Under the pieces are notes generated by a model. The model had not been told where the DNA came from, did not search any database, and was given only the letters and a program-made list of their open reading frames with translations. The translations under genes and the position numbers were made by a program. Source: Deltaproteobacteria bacterium (GTDB lineage: Bacteria; Desulfobacterota; Dissulfuribacteria; Dissulfuribacterales; QOAL01). From it: a stretch of 53,933 nt of DNA. This document shows positions 28,040 to 36,821 of the stretch, one piece after another. The stretch spans positions 1-53,933 of the forward strand of contig JAMOVK010000035.1 of the NCBI GenBank assembly GCA_027067775.1. The letters are read 5' to 3'. How positions within the stretch are numbered: position 1 is the first letter of the stretch; every line of letters starts with the position of its first letter.

Positions 28040-28834
28040 TTGAATCTATATGAACCCCATAAAGAAATAATCACTTATCAAAGGTGGTTTGGTAGATATG
28101 CCCGCTCTTATCTGTCTGATGCTTCATCACAGGACAAGGTGGCAATGGGATTGAAGCTTGTCCATAGCCAAAGGGTGAGAAAACTTGCAAAGGATCTTGC
28201 CCTTTGCCTGAACCTTGCCGAAAGACAGGTCTTTCTTTCCGAGCTTTGTGGCCTGTTTCATGATATTGGAAGGCTGCCCCAGTTCAAAAAATACAAGACA
28301 TTTTTCGATGCCAAATCAGAAGACCATGCAGCCCTTGGAGTGGAGGTACTAGAAAGACATGGAGTTTTTTCAGATCTTGGACAGGAGGAAAAGACCCATG
28401 TGCTTGATGCCATTTTTGTTCACAACAAATTTTCCATTCCAAAGGCGTTTCAAGGACAAAGGCTTATTCTCTCCAAAATCCTTCGTGATGCAGATAAAAT
28501 AGACATCTGGCGGGTCTTTGATGACTATTACAGAAAGGGTAGCGTGACAAAGGATGTAAATCTTGGCCTCCCTCCAGGCAGGACTATTTCAGGAGCGGTA
28601 CTGGAAGACCTCGAGTCAGACAAAATAGTTAGAATAGAGCATGTACAGAACCAGCTGGATTTCATAATCATGCGCCTTAGCTGGCTCTTTGACATTAATT
28701 TCAAACATTCCCTTGGCATCATTGCAAAACGCAACTACATTCACACCATGTTTCAGATGCTTCCAGAAGGAAAGGAAAAAGAGATAGTCCGAAGAAAAAT
28801 TACTGCTTTACTAGAGGAGAGACTTGGCAGATGA
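28040..28834 (+). CDS. HD-domain phosphohydrolase
   Basis: About 264 residues. The HD signature is present as LVHSQRVRKLAKDL (first His), CGLFHDIGRLPQF (HD pair) and DADKID downstream, arranged as in metal-dependent phosphohydrolases. The target nucleotide or phosphoester is not identifiable. The longest frame starts at a TTG at 28007, inside scpA; I prefer the TTG at 28040 because TTAGGGAC precedes it and it lies just after the scpA stop at 28029. The 3' end overlaps the next start by four bases (ATGA), which fixes it firmly in the operon. Confidence 0.85.
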   Translation: MNLYEPHKEIITYQRWFGRYARSYLSDASSQDKVAMGLKLVHSQRVRKLAKDLALCLNLAERQVFLSELCGLFHDIGRLPQFKKYKTFFDAKSEDHAALGVEVLERHGVFSDLGQEEKTHVLDAIFVHNKFSIPKAFQGQRLILSKILRDADKIDIWRVFDDYYRKGSVTKDVNLGLPPGRTISGAVLEDLESDKIVRIEHVQNQLDFIIMRLSWLFDINFKHSLGIIAKRNYIHTMFQMLPEGKEKEIVRRKITALLEERLGR

Positions 28835-29100
28835 ATAAAAAAAAGACCTTTATATACAACGTCCTTTTTTTAATCGGTGCTGCCGCAATTTTAATATTTT
28901 TATGGATGGCTCCACCAGAAACCACAGCCAAACTGCCATACGACGACAACCACCGCGCCTTTTTCGACATGCCTAAAAAAGAGGCAGAAAAACAGTGTAC
29001 CCAGTGTCATTCCAACGAGGGTGGCATGCCCCTTCCTGAAAAACATCCACCAAAGTACAGATGCCTGTTCTGCCACAAAAAAGTCAAACCAGAGACCTAG
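28831..29100 (+). CDS. Membrane-anchored diheme cytochrome c
   Basis: 89 residues: a basic N-terminus, one hydrophobic helix (about 8-27) serving as anchor or signal, then a short periplasmic domain with two haem motifs, CTQCH and CLFCH. Conserved-looking LPYDDNHRAFF precedes the first. The scale and layout recall small cytochromes that pass electrons to or from larger multihaem partners. It is embedded by a 4-nt overlap in an operon of housekeeping genes, which is odd for a respiratory component. The partner is not evident here. Confidence 0.85.
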   Translation: MNKKKTFIYNVLFLIGAAAILIFLWMAPPETTAKLPYDDNHRAFFDMPKKEAEKQCTQCHSNEGGMPLPEKHPPKYRCLFCHKKVKPET

Positions 29101-29109
29101 GACACGCTT

Positions 29110-29958
29110 ATGGAATTATGGTTTACTGAAAAACATACAACAGGTGCAGGTCTTGTCCTGAAATGCAAAAAGACCGTATATTCTGCCCAAAGCCCGTTCC
29201 AGCAAATAGATGTACTGGAAACCGAGGAGTTCGGTCGCATGCTGCTCCTGGATGGCCTGGTTATGACCACTGAAAGGGATGAATTTATTTATCACGAGAT
29301 GCTGGTACACCCGCCCATGCACATCCATGGAAATGCCAGAAACGTGCTCGTCGTGGGGGGAGGAGACGGAGGAGCCGTTAGGGAACTTTTAAGATATCCC
29401 TGTATTGAACATGTGACCCTTTGCGAAATTGATAAAGAGGTGGTGGAAACTGCAAAGAGATTTTTCCCCACTCTTTCTTATAAGCTTGAAGACCCAAAGG
29501 TAGAGATCGTCTATCAAGATGGCAGCACCCTTCTTAAAAAGTCAAAAAACTGCTTTGACCTAATCGTGATCGACTCAACAGACCCCATAGGAGCGGCCAA
29601 GACCCTTTTTACCAGGGAATTTTATAGTGCCTGCAAAAAGGCTCTTGTCAACAAGGGCATTGTATGTGCCCAAAGCGAGTCTCCAATCTATCATATTGAA
29701 ATAATAAAAGACATGATCTCCAATATTAAGGCTGCACAATTTGACAGTGTTCGCCCTTACACCGCGCCTATACCTACCTATCCGGGAGGATTCTGGTCAT
29801 GGATGGTGGCATGCATCAGCGGTCATTGTTCTGACAATGAAATTCCCTCTACGTTACCTGCTGACCAGTATGCAAAACTTAAATACTTTAACCTGGATAT
29901 CCTTAAGGCTGCTTTTTGCCTACCAAATTTTTTGAAAAGGGCCTTGGACAAATCATGA
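29110..29958 (+). CDS. speE: Polyamine aminopropyltransferase (spermidine synthase)
   Basis: 282 residues, full length for SpeE, which transfers an aminopropyl group from decarboxylated SAM to putrescine. Key blocks are LLLDGLVMTTERDEFIYHEML, the nucleotide site VVGGGDGGAVREL (about 80-92) and IVIDSTDPIGAAKTLF, whose aspartates contact the diamine. No speD or speA/speC is in the window. The next gene starts inside its stop codon region (ATGA), so speE, the amidohydrolase and the GCS2-type ligase are translated as a block. Confidence 0.95.
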   Translation: MELWFTEKHTTGAGLVLKCKKTVYSAQSPFQQIDVLETEEFGRMLLLDGLVMTTERDEFIYHEMLVHPPMHIHGNARNVLVVGGGDGGAVRELLRYPCIEHVTLCEIDKEVVETAKRFFPTLSYKLEDPKVEIVYQDGSTLLKKSKNCFDLIVIDSTDPIGAAKTLFTREFYSACKKALVNKGIVCAQSESPIYHIEIIKDMISNIKAAQFDSVRPYTAPIPTYPGGFWSWMVACISGHCSDNEIPSTLPADQYAKLKYFNLDILKAAFCLPNFLKRALDKS

Positions 29959-31139
29959 CTCCGGAACGACCCCGTGGAAAAGTTATATTGGACAAAGCAA
30001 AGGCGTTTTCTTCATGGCTGATCTCTATCAGAAGACATATCCATGCCTTTCCTGAGATTGCCTTTGAAGAATACGAAACATCCAAATTTATCTGCTCCAT
30101 TTTAAAGGAGCTGAAAATACCCTTTAAAAGTAATATTGCCAAAACCGGTGTTATTGCAGAAATCGGCAAAACCACCAGCCAAAAGGTGGTGTGCGTCAGA
30201 GCAGATATGGATGCCCTTTCCATAGAGGAAAAAACCGGGCTGGAATTTTCATCAAAACGGCCAGGATTCATGCATGCCTGTGGCCATGACGGTCATGTCG
30301 CCATGCTGCTTGGATGCGCACGGCTGCTTAGGGAAATGCTGCCTGAAGACGGACTTGTTCGACTTTTGTTCCAACCGGCGGAAGAAGGAAAAGGCGGCGC
30401 AAAAAAAATGGTGGAAGAAGGCTGTGTTGACAGGTGTATTTACATATTTGGCGGGCATATAGACACCCATTTCAAGGTTGGTGAGATCGCCCTTCAAGAA
30501 GGAGTTATGTGCGCCCATGCAGACAGGCTTCTTGTAAAAATTCATGGGAAAGGAGGCCATGCAGCTCGCCCCCATGAGGCAGCAGATGCAATAGTGGCAG
30601 CCAGCAACTTCATTACACTGCTTCAATCTGCAGTAAACAAACGTATCAATCCTCAATATCCTGCCATAGTATCTGTAGGAATACTGGAAGCTGGAAGCGC
30701 ACCAAATGCCATTGCGGACAGGGCACTTCTTAGGGGAACCATCAGAACAACGTCAGATGACATTAGACAGCGTGTGTTTCAGATCATAAAAGACTGTGCA
30801 AAGGCGATAGACCAAGCATTCGGAGTCACTACAACAGTGAGCTTTCCGGAACACTATCCTCCGGTGGTTAACAACAAGGAGGCAACCAGGATTGCAAAGC
30901 TTGCTGCAAGGGAAATAGTAGGAGATAAGGCAGTGCTGCCCTATCCTGTTCCTAGCCTTGGAGGGGAAGACTTTTCCTTTTACCTTGAAAAGGTGCCTGG
31001 TTGTTTTGTAAGATTTGGGGCAAGGAAACAGGCGGTGGATGCCCCTGCCCATAGTTCCCATTTTGACTTTGACGAAGGGGTTCTCCCTGTAGGTGCGGCC
31101 TTTTTTGCAAACTGCGTACTCAAGGCCCTTGGAGAGTGA
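29955..31139 (+). CDS. M20 family amidohydrolase
   Basis: 394 residues from the ATG at 29955, overlapping the speE stop by four bases; a longer frame from 29916 has no ribosome site. It is an M20/HipO-like metal-dependent amidohydrolase with RRHIHAFPEIAFEE, the metal site HACGHDGHVAM, FQPAEEGKGGAKKM and C-terminal SLGGEDFSFYL. Relatives deacylate N-acyl amino acids or similar amides in the cytoplasm. Its position between a polyamine synthase and an amino-acid ligase suggests an amide derived from that chemistry, but this is inference. Confidence 0.9.
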   Translation: MTPERPRGKVILDKAKAFSSWLISIRRHIHAFPEIAFEEYETSKFICSILKELKIPFKSNIAKTGVIAEIGKTTSQKVVCVRADMDALSIEEKTGLEFSSKRPGFMHACGHDGHVAMLLGCARLLREMLPEDGLVRLLFQPAEEGKGGAKKMVEEGCVDRCIYIFGGHIDTHFKVGEIALQEGVMCAHADRLLVKIHGKGGHAARPHEAADAIVAASNFITLLQSAVNKRINPQYPAIVSVGILEAGSAPNAIADRALLRGTIRTTSDDIRQRVFQIIKDCAKAIDQAFGVTTTVSFPEHYPPVVNNKEATRIAKLAAREIVGDKAVLPYPVPSLGGEDFSFYLEKVPGCFVRFGARKQAVDAPAHSSHFDFDEGVLPVGAAFFANCVLKALGE

Positions 31140-32293
31140 GCCTGATCTATCAGGCATCAATTGGAGATGGCAGATTTTTGACAGAGGCTATTCATTTTAA
31201 AAAAAGCAAAAACTTCACTGTCGGGATAGAAATCGAATTCCAGCTACTTGATCCCCAAAACCTTGGCCTTTATCCAAAGGCAGTGGAGATACTATCTGAT
31301 CTGCCAAAGGACTTTAGGGCCCGGATCAAGCCTGAATTCATCCAATCCATGCTTGAAGTCAATACAGCAGTATGCAGCAATATAAAAGAGGCTGAACACG
31401 ATCTTGAACATTCAATAAAGATGCTTGAAGCGGTTGCCTCTGAGAAAAACTGTTCAATTTTTGCCTCCAGCCTGCATCCATTTTCAAGCTATCAAGACCA
31501 AAAACTTTACCCTGACCCGCGGTACGAAAAGATATTAAAGGAACTACAGGTAATAGGGGAAAGGCTCATAACCCAAGGTCTTCACTGTCATATAGGTCTG
31601 GACTCAGGAGAAACAGCCATAAAGGTCTTTGACAATATCAGGGCGTTTCTTCCCATGCTTCTTGCCCTTAGTGCCTCAAGTCCCTTCTGGAAAGGAAAAG
31701 ACACAGGCTTTGCATCGTTCAGATCAAAACTTTTTGATGCCCTGCCCCGGTCTGGCATACCAGATACCTTGGAATCCTGGGATAACTACTGCCAGTTGGT
31801 CAACCTCCTTAAAAACTGCGGCATCATAAGCCAGCCCAGGGACATCTGGTGGGACGTAAGGCCAAGTCCAGACCTTGGAACCATTGAGGTGAGAATCTGT
31901 GATATTCCTGCCAGATTCAACCAGATCATGGCCCTATGTGCACTTATCCAGGCGCTTGTGGCTGCAATTGCAACAGACAGTATCTCTCTATTTCCTATGC
32001 ATATCGCTGTGCTCTTAAATAACAAATGGCAGGCTGCCAGGCATGGCCTCGAGGGCGTGTTTGTGGATCAGCAGAGGTTTGAAAAAAAGATGATGAAGAC
32101 CATGCTGATAAGGACAATCAATGCTATTGAACATATCTTTGACGAACTTGGTTCAAGACACTATCTGCCGGTACTGGAAAAGATGATATACTACGGGCCA
32201 ACTAGCGAGCTATTTCGAAAGCAACTTCAAAAACTTGGAAGTCTGAAAAAGGTTATAGCCAGCTTTCAAGAAAAATTCTGGGATAATAATTAA
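31136..32293 (+). CDS. GCS2-type carboxylate-amine ligase (YbdK family)
   Basis: 385 residues of the glutamate-cysteine ligase family 2, an ATP-grasp-like glutamine-synthetase fold. The N-terminal signature FTVGIEIEFQLLDP and the central WDVRPSPDLGTIEVRICD are diagnostic. YbdK-type members form a gamma-glutamyl or related amide bond, although cysteine is not always the substrate. The GTG start overlaps the previous stop (GTGA). It is the last gene of the long operon; a 690-bp gap with no clear intrinsic terminator follows. With speE and the M20 enzyme it makes a pathway-like trio. Confidence 0.9.
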   Translation: MSLIYQASIGDGRFLTEAIHFKKSKNFTVGIEIEFQLLDPQNLGLYPKAVEILSDLPKDFRARIKPEFIQSMLEVNTAVCSNIKEAEHDLEHSIKMLEAVASEKNCSIFASSLHPFSSYQDQKLYPDPRYEKILKELQVIGERLITQGLHCHIGLDSGETAIKVFDNIRAFLPMLLALSASSPFWKGKDTGFASFRSKLFDALPRSGIPDTLESWDNYCQLVNLLKNCGIISQPRDIWWDVRPSPDLGTIEVRICDIPARFNQIMALCALIQALVAAIATDSISLFPMHIAVLLNNKWQAARHGLEGVFVDQQRFEKKMMKTMLIRTINAIEHIFDELGSRHYLPVLEKMIYYGPTSELFRKQLQKLGSLKKVIASFQEKFWDNN

Positions 32294-32723
32294 CTGGTAC
32301 AGCTCTGATACACTTTTTCATTACTCTGGCAACAAAACAGCCTACTTGTTATTTTTTCAGAATGCAATACTTCTGCATGGACATGATTTCATATGTAAAG
32401 GCAGGGGGATGCCTTTATCCAGGGTGAGAGGAAGGGCAAGGATAGGGGTTTGATTAGACATTATGATGAATCCTGTTGTTCAGGCCACTAGTTTAAAAAC
32501 TGGTAACCACCCAAGTTCCATCCGCGTTTTATTAAATGTCTTAGCAATACCGTTAAATGGTTATTTAGGGATTAGGGCCAGTCTGTTGTTACTACTTGTA
32601 CTTTCCAGAATGCCTCCGTTTTATGCAATCGAGGATGAAACATTATGCCTTAAAATTGCGTTGTTAATAAGGCCGTTATTTCTAAAGCCTGCACAGGATG
32701 TCCAACATGGGTCTTCTGGTTCT

Positions 32724-32756
32724 AGCTGCATAACACCAAATATTGGTGCAACAGCT
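32724..32756. other. Two-part hairpin
   Basis: AGCTG (32724-32728) pairs with CAGCT (32752-32756), and inside it CACCAA pairs with TTGGTG, 11 base pairs in all. No T-run follows, so it is not a standard terminator. Confidence 0.45.
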
Positions 32757-32830
32757 GTATGTTACAGGAGAAAGGGTCTAGATCGGTTGCAGATTGGCCA
32801 GGATGGTGGCTTTTCATCAGGCGCTGGGAA

Positions 32831-32941
32831 CAGGGCCTAGAGATTCTTGGCGAAGGCGGAGCAAAAGAAATCCACTCAAGCCGAGCAGAGCGAGGGAATT
32901 TGGATTTCTGCAAAGCCAAGCCCTAGAAGCTCTTGGCCCTG
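32831..32941. ncRNA. Long palindromic element, candidate structured RNA or mobile palindrome
   Basis: Nested complementary arms fold 111 bases into one long hairpin: CAGGGCC (32831-32837) with GGCCCTG (32935-32941); AGAG (32839-32842) with CTCT (32930-32933); CTTGGC (32846-32851) with GCCAAG (32915-32920); and AGAAATCCA (32866-32874) with TGGATTTCT (32901-32909). That is 26 pairs with internal loops. Frames on both strands run through it but look like chance. It could be a small RNA or a dispersed palindromic repeat. No promoter or terminator is clear; no second copy is in this window. Confidence 0.45.
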
Positions 32942-32983
32942 CTTTCCTGCCTGTGAAAGTCACCTCCTGCCAATCTGCATTCC

Positions 32984-33853
32984 TTACGAATTGAAAATCA
33001 CACAAAACTCTTCCGCCTCGCCCATCGCCTTTTCAAGAATTTTCCTGGAAAAAGAAGAGTTCACCCCCAAGCTTTCCCTTAAAACCTCCTGCATATACTG
33101 GAGCTCGTCTTTTTCCTCCTGTCCTTTCTTGTAGCGTATCTGGGATACAGCAGTCACAGCTTCGGGAACAGTACCACTTGCGCTACCGTTATGATGGTGC
33201 AAAATGGCATCCAGAAGATAGTCAGGAAACTGCCACTTTTCTGCCATCAGGGCCCCAACAGACTGATGATCTACCCCAAACATCTGCTTTTCAAGTTCTT
33301 CAAGCCTGGCTCTCCTATCCTCGTTCCACGTCTCAAGGGTCATGCAATACTTTTGCTCCTTGACATGAATCAAGACAGGGATGGCCATGTCTTGGAGAAG
33401 CCCTGCAGTAAAACACTCTGCCTGTGTGGTTGGATGCAGGACCCCTGCGATTGCCCTGGCAAGACAAGCCCTTTTGGCACTCGTCCTCCAAAAATCTTGC
33501 TGTTTAAGACATAGTTTCTCAGTATTTGGTATTGCATTTTTTACTGCTATTGGAAGGATTATGCCTTCAAGCCTGTTTTTTCCAAGAAGGCTGATGGCAT
33601 GTTGAATATTGCCTATCTTTCGTGGCAGCCCAAAGGCAGCTGAGTTTACCGTCTTAAGCACCTTTACGTGCATGCCTGGGTCTGCCTCGATAAGCTTGGA
33701 TATATCAGAAAGAGGCGCATCAGGATCTCTTAGCATCTCCAAAACTCTCATTACAGAGGCTGGAAAAGATGGCAGTTCATAATCTTCTAGAAGCTGTCTG
33801 AGATGCTCCTCTGGACCTTGTTTTTTTCTTTTTAGAAAATCAAAAAGACCCAC
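32984..33853 (-). CDS. HDOD domain protein
   Basis: 289 residues with one HDOD domain (about 25-225), a relative of HD phosphohydrolases that lacks the full metal site and is used in signalling. Visible are LPSFPASVMRVLEMLRDPDAPLSDISKLIEADPGM and VNSAAFGLPRKIGNIQHAISLLG. The start is a GTG two bases after the stop of the upstream channel gene, with GAGGAG well placed, so the two are co-transcribed and probably coupled. A role in chemotaxis or second-messenger signalling is possible; no output domain is attached. Confidence 0.88.
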   Translation of the reverse strand: MGLFDFLKRKKQGPEEHLRQLLEDYELPSFPASVMRVLEMLRDPDAPLSDISKLIEADPGMHVKVLKTVNSAAFGLPRKIGNIQHAISLLGKNRLEGIILPIAVKNAIPNTEKLCLKQQDFWRTSAKRACLARAIAGVLHPTTQAECFTAGLLQDMAIPVLIHVKEQKYCMTLETWNEDRRARLEELEKQMFGVDHQSVGALMAEKWQFPDYLLDAILHHHNGSASGTVPEAVTAVSQIRYKKGQEEKDELQYMQEVLRESLGVNSSFSRKILEKAMGEAEEFCVIFNS

Positions 33854-33855
33854 AT

Positions 33856-34854
33856 CTATTCTCCTCGCCTGGCCATTTTGTTACTGAATATGGACAAAAG
33901 TCCACCAAGCATCATATAGCCGGTAACAACCTCGCACATGACTATAATCTGACCAAACACATTTTTTGGCACAACATCACCAAAACCAAGGGTGGTCAAG
34001 GTAACAACACTCAGATAGAGATCTGATATGGGTGTTGGATGCTGACCATAATCCACACCTGCCAGCGAATATAACCATGCAAAAAACAGTATCTGGACAA
34101 CGATCCAGAAACACCACCTAGACATGCTTCTTCCGCAATCGCTACTGACAAGCCACAAGTAGTAGAGCAGTTTTGCAACCCTCCCCGATTCTCTAAATTC
34201 TTTGATATAATTCTGATCAACTGCAAAACGGTGAAGTAAATAAGCTCCTGCAAAGTTGATGTTTCTCATATCCGTGCCAATCCAGTTTGCACTCTTATAT
34301 CCCTTTACCTGCCTGAGTCTTGTGTTTCTCATATCCGCATTGGTAAAAAAGGCCCCAGTCACATTGCACATAGACAGATCGGCACCTTTAAGATTTGCCT
34401 CTGTAAAGTCCGCGTCTTTTAGATTGGCTTCTCTTATCCGAGCGCCCCTCAGGTCTGCGCATCGAAAATCCCCGCCTGACAGATCCGCCTTAACAAAACC
34501 AGCCTGATGAAGGTTACTGTTGAAAAAAGCGGCCTCTTTCAGACTGGCCATACCAAAGCTGGCCGCAGCCCCATTGGCTCCTTCCAAATGTGCCCCATCC
34601 AATCTTGCTCCTGTAAAATCGGCTCCTCTCAAATCAGCCTCCATAAACAGTGCGCCACGCAAATCTGCATTAAGAAATATTGCTCCCTGGAGGTTGGCCC
34701 CACAAAAATTAAACCCTTTCAAATTTCTGCCCTTAAAATTGACATTTTTCAGATCCTGCCCGGAAAGATCCTTGAGTTCTTTGTCCAGCGAAATATAGGG
34801 AGAGGGAGTCTTATCAGGACTCCGTTTTTCAATTGCTGCCAGATATTGACCCAT
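33856..34854 (-). CDS. Pentapeptide-repeat protein with a C-terminal potassium-type channel pore
   Basis: 332 residues. Residues 36-206 are pentapeptide repeats of the A(D/N)LxG type (for example ADLRGADF, ANLKGADL), which fold as a right-handed beta helix. A membrane helix at about 246-265, the selectivity-filter-like sequence TLTTLGFGD (285-293) and a second helix at about 300-322 form a two-TM K+-channel module. The soluble beta helix would sit on the cytoplasmic side as a sensor or docking surface. No clear ribosome site precedes the ATG, and a 200-bp divergent gap separates it from an APC permease. Ion and gating signal are inferred. Confidence 0.85.
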   Translation of the reverse strand: MGQYLAAIEKRSPDKTPSPYISLDKELKDLSGQDLKNVNFKGRNLKGFNFCGANLQGAIFLNADLRGALFMEADLRGADFTGARLDGAHLEGANGAAASFGMASLKEAAFFNSNLHQAGFVKADLSGGDFRCADLRGARIREANLKDADFTEANLKGADLSMCNVTGAFFTNADMRNTRLRQVKGYKSANWIGTDMRNINFAGAYLLHRFAVDQNYIKEFRESGRVAKLLYYLWLVSSDCGRSMSRWCFWIVVQILFFAWLYSLAGVDYGQHPTPISDLYLSVVTLTTLGFGDVVPKNVFGQIIVMCEVVTGYMMLGGLLSIFSNKMARRGE

Positions 34855-35054
34855 TTTCTGATAAAAAATATTCCTTTTTTTCTTTATCGTCTTATCTTTA
34901 TTTTTTTTGAATAACTTTAAAGTACTGGAGAAAGACCCATATAAACATATAATATTTAAGAGTTTCCTGTTCTGGTTTTTTTTCTTTCAAAAGACACTCT
35001 GGCATATAGCATGGGTACATGATAAAAGGATTCTTATGGGGAGAGCAAAAGGCT
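34855..35054. other. Divergent promoter gap, AT-rich
   Basis: This T-rich, A-rich stretch must hold promoters for the leftward channel-HDOD pair and the rightward APC permease. I see no convincing hexamer pair or strong palindrome. Confidence 0.35.
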
Positions 35055-36821
35055 ATGGCTGAAACTTCAAAGACAAAGAAACTTACAGAGCTTCAGGCAA
35101 CCGCTATATGCGGAAACGACATAACATCTTCGGTACTATACGTTTCTGCACTCTCTATTGCCGCATCTGGCAAATACGCATTCATTGCCCTTCTTCTTGT
35201 CGCAGGTGTACTATATCTTTTCAGAAAGATTTATGGTGAAGTCGTCGGTGCCCTGCCCCTTAACGGTGGTGCATACAACGCCCTTCTCAACACCACCAGC
35301 AAATCCATGGCATCCCTTGCTGCAAGCCTTACTCTCTTGTCATACATTGCCACATCAGTAATATCTGCCTCAGAGGCAATGGCATACCTTCACTCAATTA
35401 TCCCAACCCTTCCCATCATTCCCGCCACGATAGTACTACTGGCAATATTCATGGGGCTTACCACCCTCGGCATTGGCGAGTCTGCAGCAGTTGCTGTAGC
35501 CATCTTCATATTCCACCTCGCCTCCCTCACACTGTTGGCAGGTACGGTATTTCTGTATCTAATCCATGAAGGAATTGATATCCTCATAATGAATTGGCAC
35601 ATGCCCACCCCTCATGGAAGTCTTATAAAGGACCTTTACTGGGGATTTTCAGCCGCCATGCTTGGGATCTCCGGTTTTGAAAGCTCTGCAAACTTTGTAG
35701 AAGAGCAGCAAAGAGGAGTCTTCCCCAAAACCCTGCGCAACATGTGGATTGCTGTAAGCATCTTTAACCCGCTTATGGCCTTTCTTGCCCTGGCCATAGT
35801 TCCTATCCCAGAAGTACACCAGTACATGGCACACCTCTTATCACATATGGGGGAAACTGCAGGGGGCGAATGGCTGGCAATGCTTATTTCCATAGACGCA
35901 GCACTTGTACTCAGCGGTGCCGTACTCACTTCCTACGTTGGTGTCACAGGTCTTGTGGAACGGATCACACTGGACAGGATATTTCCAGCATTCTTTCTCA
36001 AAAAAAATCGAAGGGGAAGCTCTTACAGAATAATCATTGCCTTTTTTCTTCTATGCGTATCCATCTTGTTCATTACAAAGGGAGAAGTAGAAGTACTGGC
36101 AGGTGTCTACACCATCTCGTTTCTGTCGGTCATGGCCCTGTTCGCCATTGGCAACATACTTCTGAAGGTGAGAAGAAAATCCCTTCCAAGACCGGAACAG
36201 GCAAGCTGGCCTGCGGTCTTCGTCGCTCTCATAGCAGTACTTGCTGCCCTTGTAGGCAATATCATAAAAGAGCCTGAACCGGGTCAGCCTGCAAACATAG
36301 TTGTCTTTGCGGAATATTTCATCCCGACCATAATGCTTGTAGCCATAATGCTCAACAGGATTGCACTTCTTGAGATACTCCTGAACTTTATTGAATTCCT
36401 CTTTGTTCCAATCCTCAAGTTCGTCACAAGGGTAAACCAAAAAATCTATGAGCTAATTGACAGAATACAGTCACAGGAATTTGTGTTTTTTACTAGGGGT
36501 GACAACATTGCCAATCTTAATCGCGTGCTCCTTTACATAAGGCAAAATGAGCATACCAAGAAGATAAAGATTGTTAACGTTGCGGAAGAAGAAGACAAGG
36601 AACTTTTAGACAGACTGGAACAGGACATCGAATTTCTGAAAAGGGAGTATCCGGATATTGAAATAGAGTTTGTAAAGATAAAGGGGAAGTTCACTCCAGC
36701 GCTTATAAAAAAGCTTTCCAAAAAGTGGGGAATCCCCGTAAACTTCATGTTTATAGGCTCTCCTGGAGATCACTTCCCCTATAGAATAGAAGAACTTGGA
36801 GGTGTAAGGCTTATCATCTAA
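35055..36821 (+). CDS. APC-superfamily permease with C-terminal cytoplasmic domain
   Basis: 588 residues from the ATG at 35055, which has AAAAGG just upstream; a longer frame from 35019 lacks a better site. About 12 membrane helices (roughly 20-455) have the amino acid/polyamine/organocation layout, including AICGNDITSSVLYVSALS in helix 1 and GFSAAMLGISGFESSANFVEE in helix 6. The last 120 residues are soluble and alternate beta and helix (KIKIVNVAEEED...DIEIEFVKIKG...NFMFIGSP), resembling a Usp-like regulatory domain. An amino acid or a related cation is the likely substrate. The gene converges on fmdB with a 4-bp overlap of stop codons. Confidence 0.85.
   Translation: MAETSKTKKLTELQATAICGNDITSSVLYVSALSIAASGKYAFIALLLVAGVLYLFRKIYGEVVGALPLNGGAYNALLNTTSKSMASLAASLTLLSYIATSVISASEAMAYLHSIIPTLPIIPATIVLLAIFMGLTTLGIGESAAVAVAIFIFHLASLTLLAGTVFLYLIHEGIDILIMNWHMPTPHGSLIKDLYWGFSAAMLGISGFESSANFVEEQQRGVFPKTLRNMWIAVSIFNPLMAFLALAIVPIPEVHQYMAHLLSHMGETAGGEWLAMLISIDAALVLSGAVLTSYVGVTGLVERITLDRIFPAFFLKKNRRGSSYRIIIAFFLLCVSILFITKGEVEVLAGVYTISFLSVMALFAIGNILLKVRRKSLPRPEQASWPAVFVALIAVLAALVGNIIKEPEPGQPANIVVFAEYFIPTIMLVAIMLNRIALLEILLNFIEFLFVPILKFVTRVNQKIYELIDRIQSQEFVFFTRGDNIANLNRVLLYIRQNEHTKKIKIVNVAEEEDKELLDRLEQDIEFLKREYPDIEIEFVKIKGKFTPALIKKLSKKWGIPVNFMFIGSPGDHFPYRIEELGGVRLII

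Larger units (their letters stand above)
32294..32983. other. 690-bp gap between convergent genes, no supported CDS
   Basis: A 125-codon frame at 32463-32840 lacks a ribosome site and resembles nothing, so it is not called. The gap has several hairpins: ATGCA/TGCAT near 32373, AAGGC/GCCTT near 32398, a two-part stem at 32724-32756, and the long palindromic element at 32831-32941 described separately. Composition changes from AT-rich on the left to mixed on the right. Confidence 0.6.

Noticed and set aside
32463-32840. 125-codon plus-strand frame
   Set aside because: No ribosome site, no family resemblance, and it runs into the palindromic element; judged chance.
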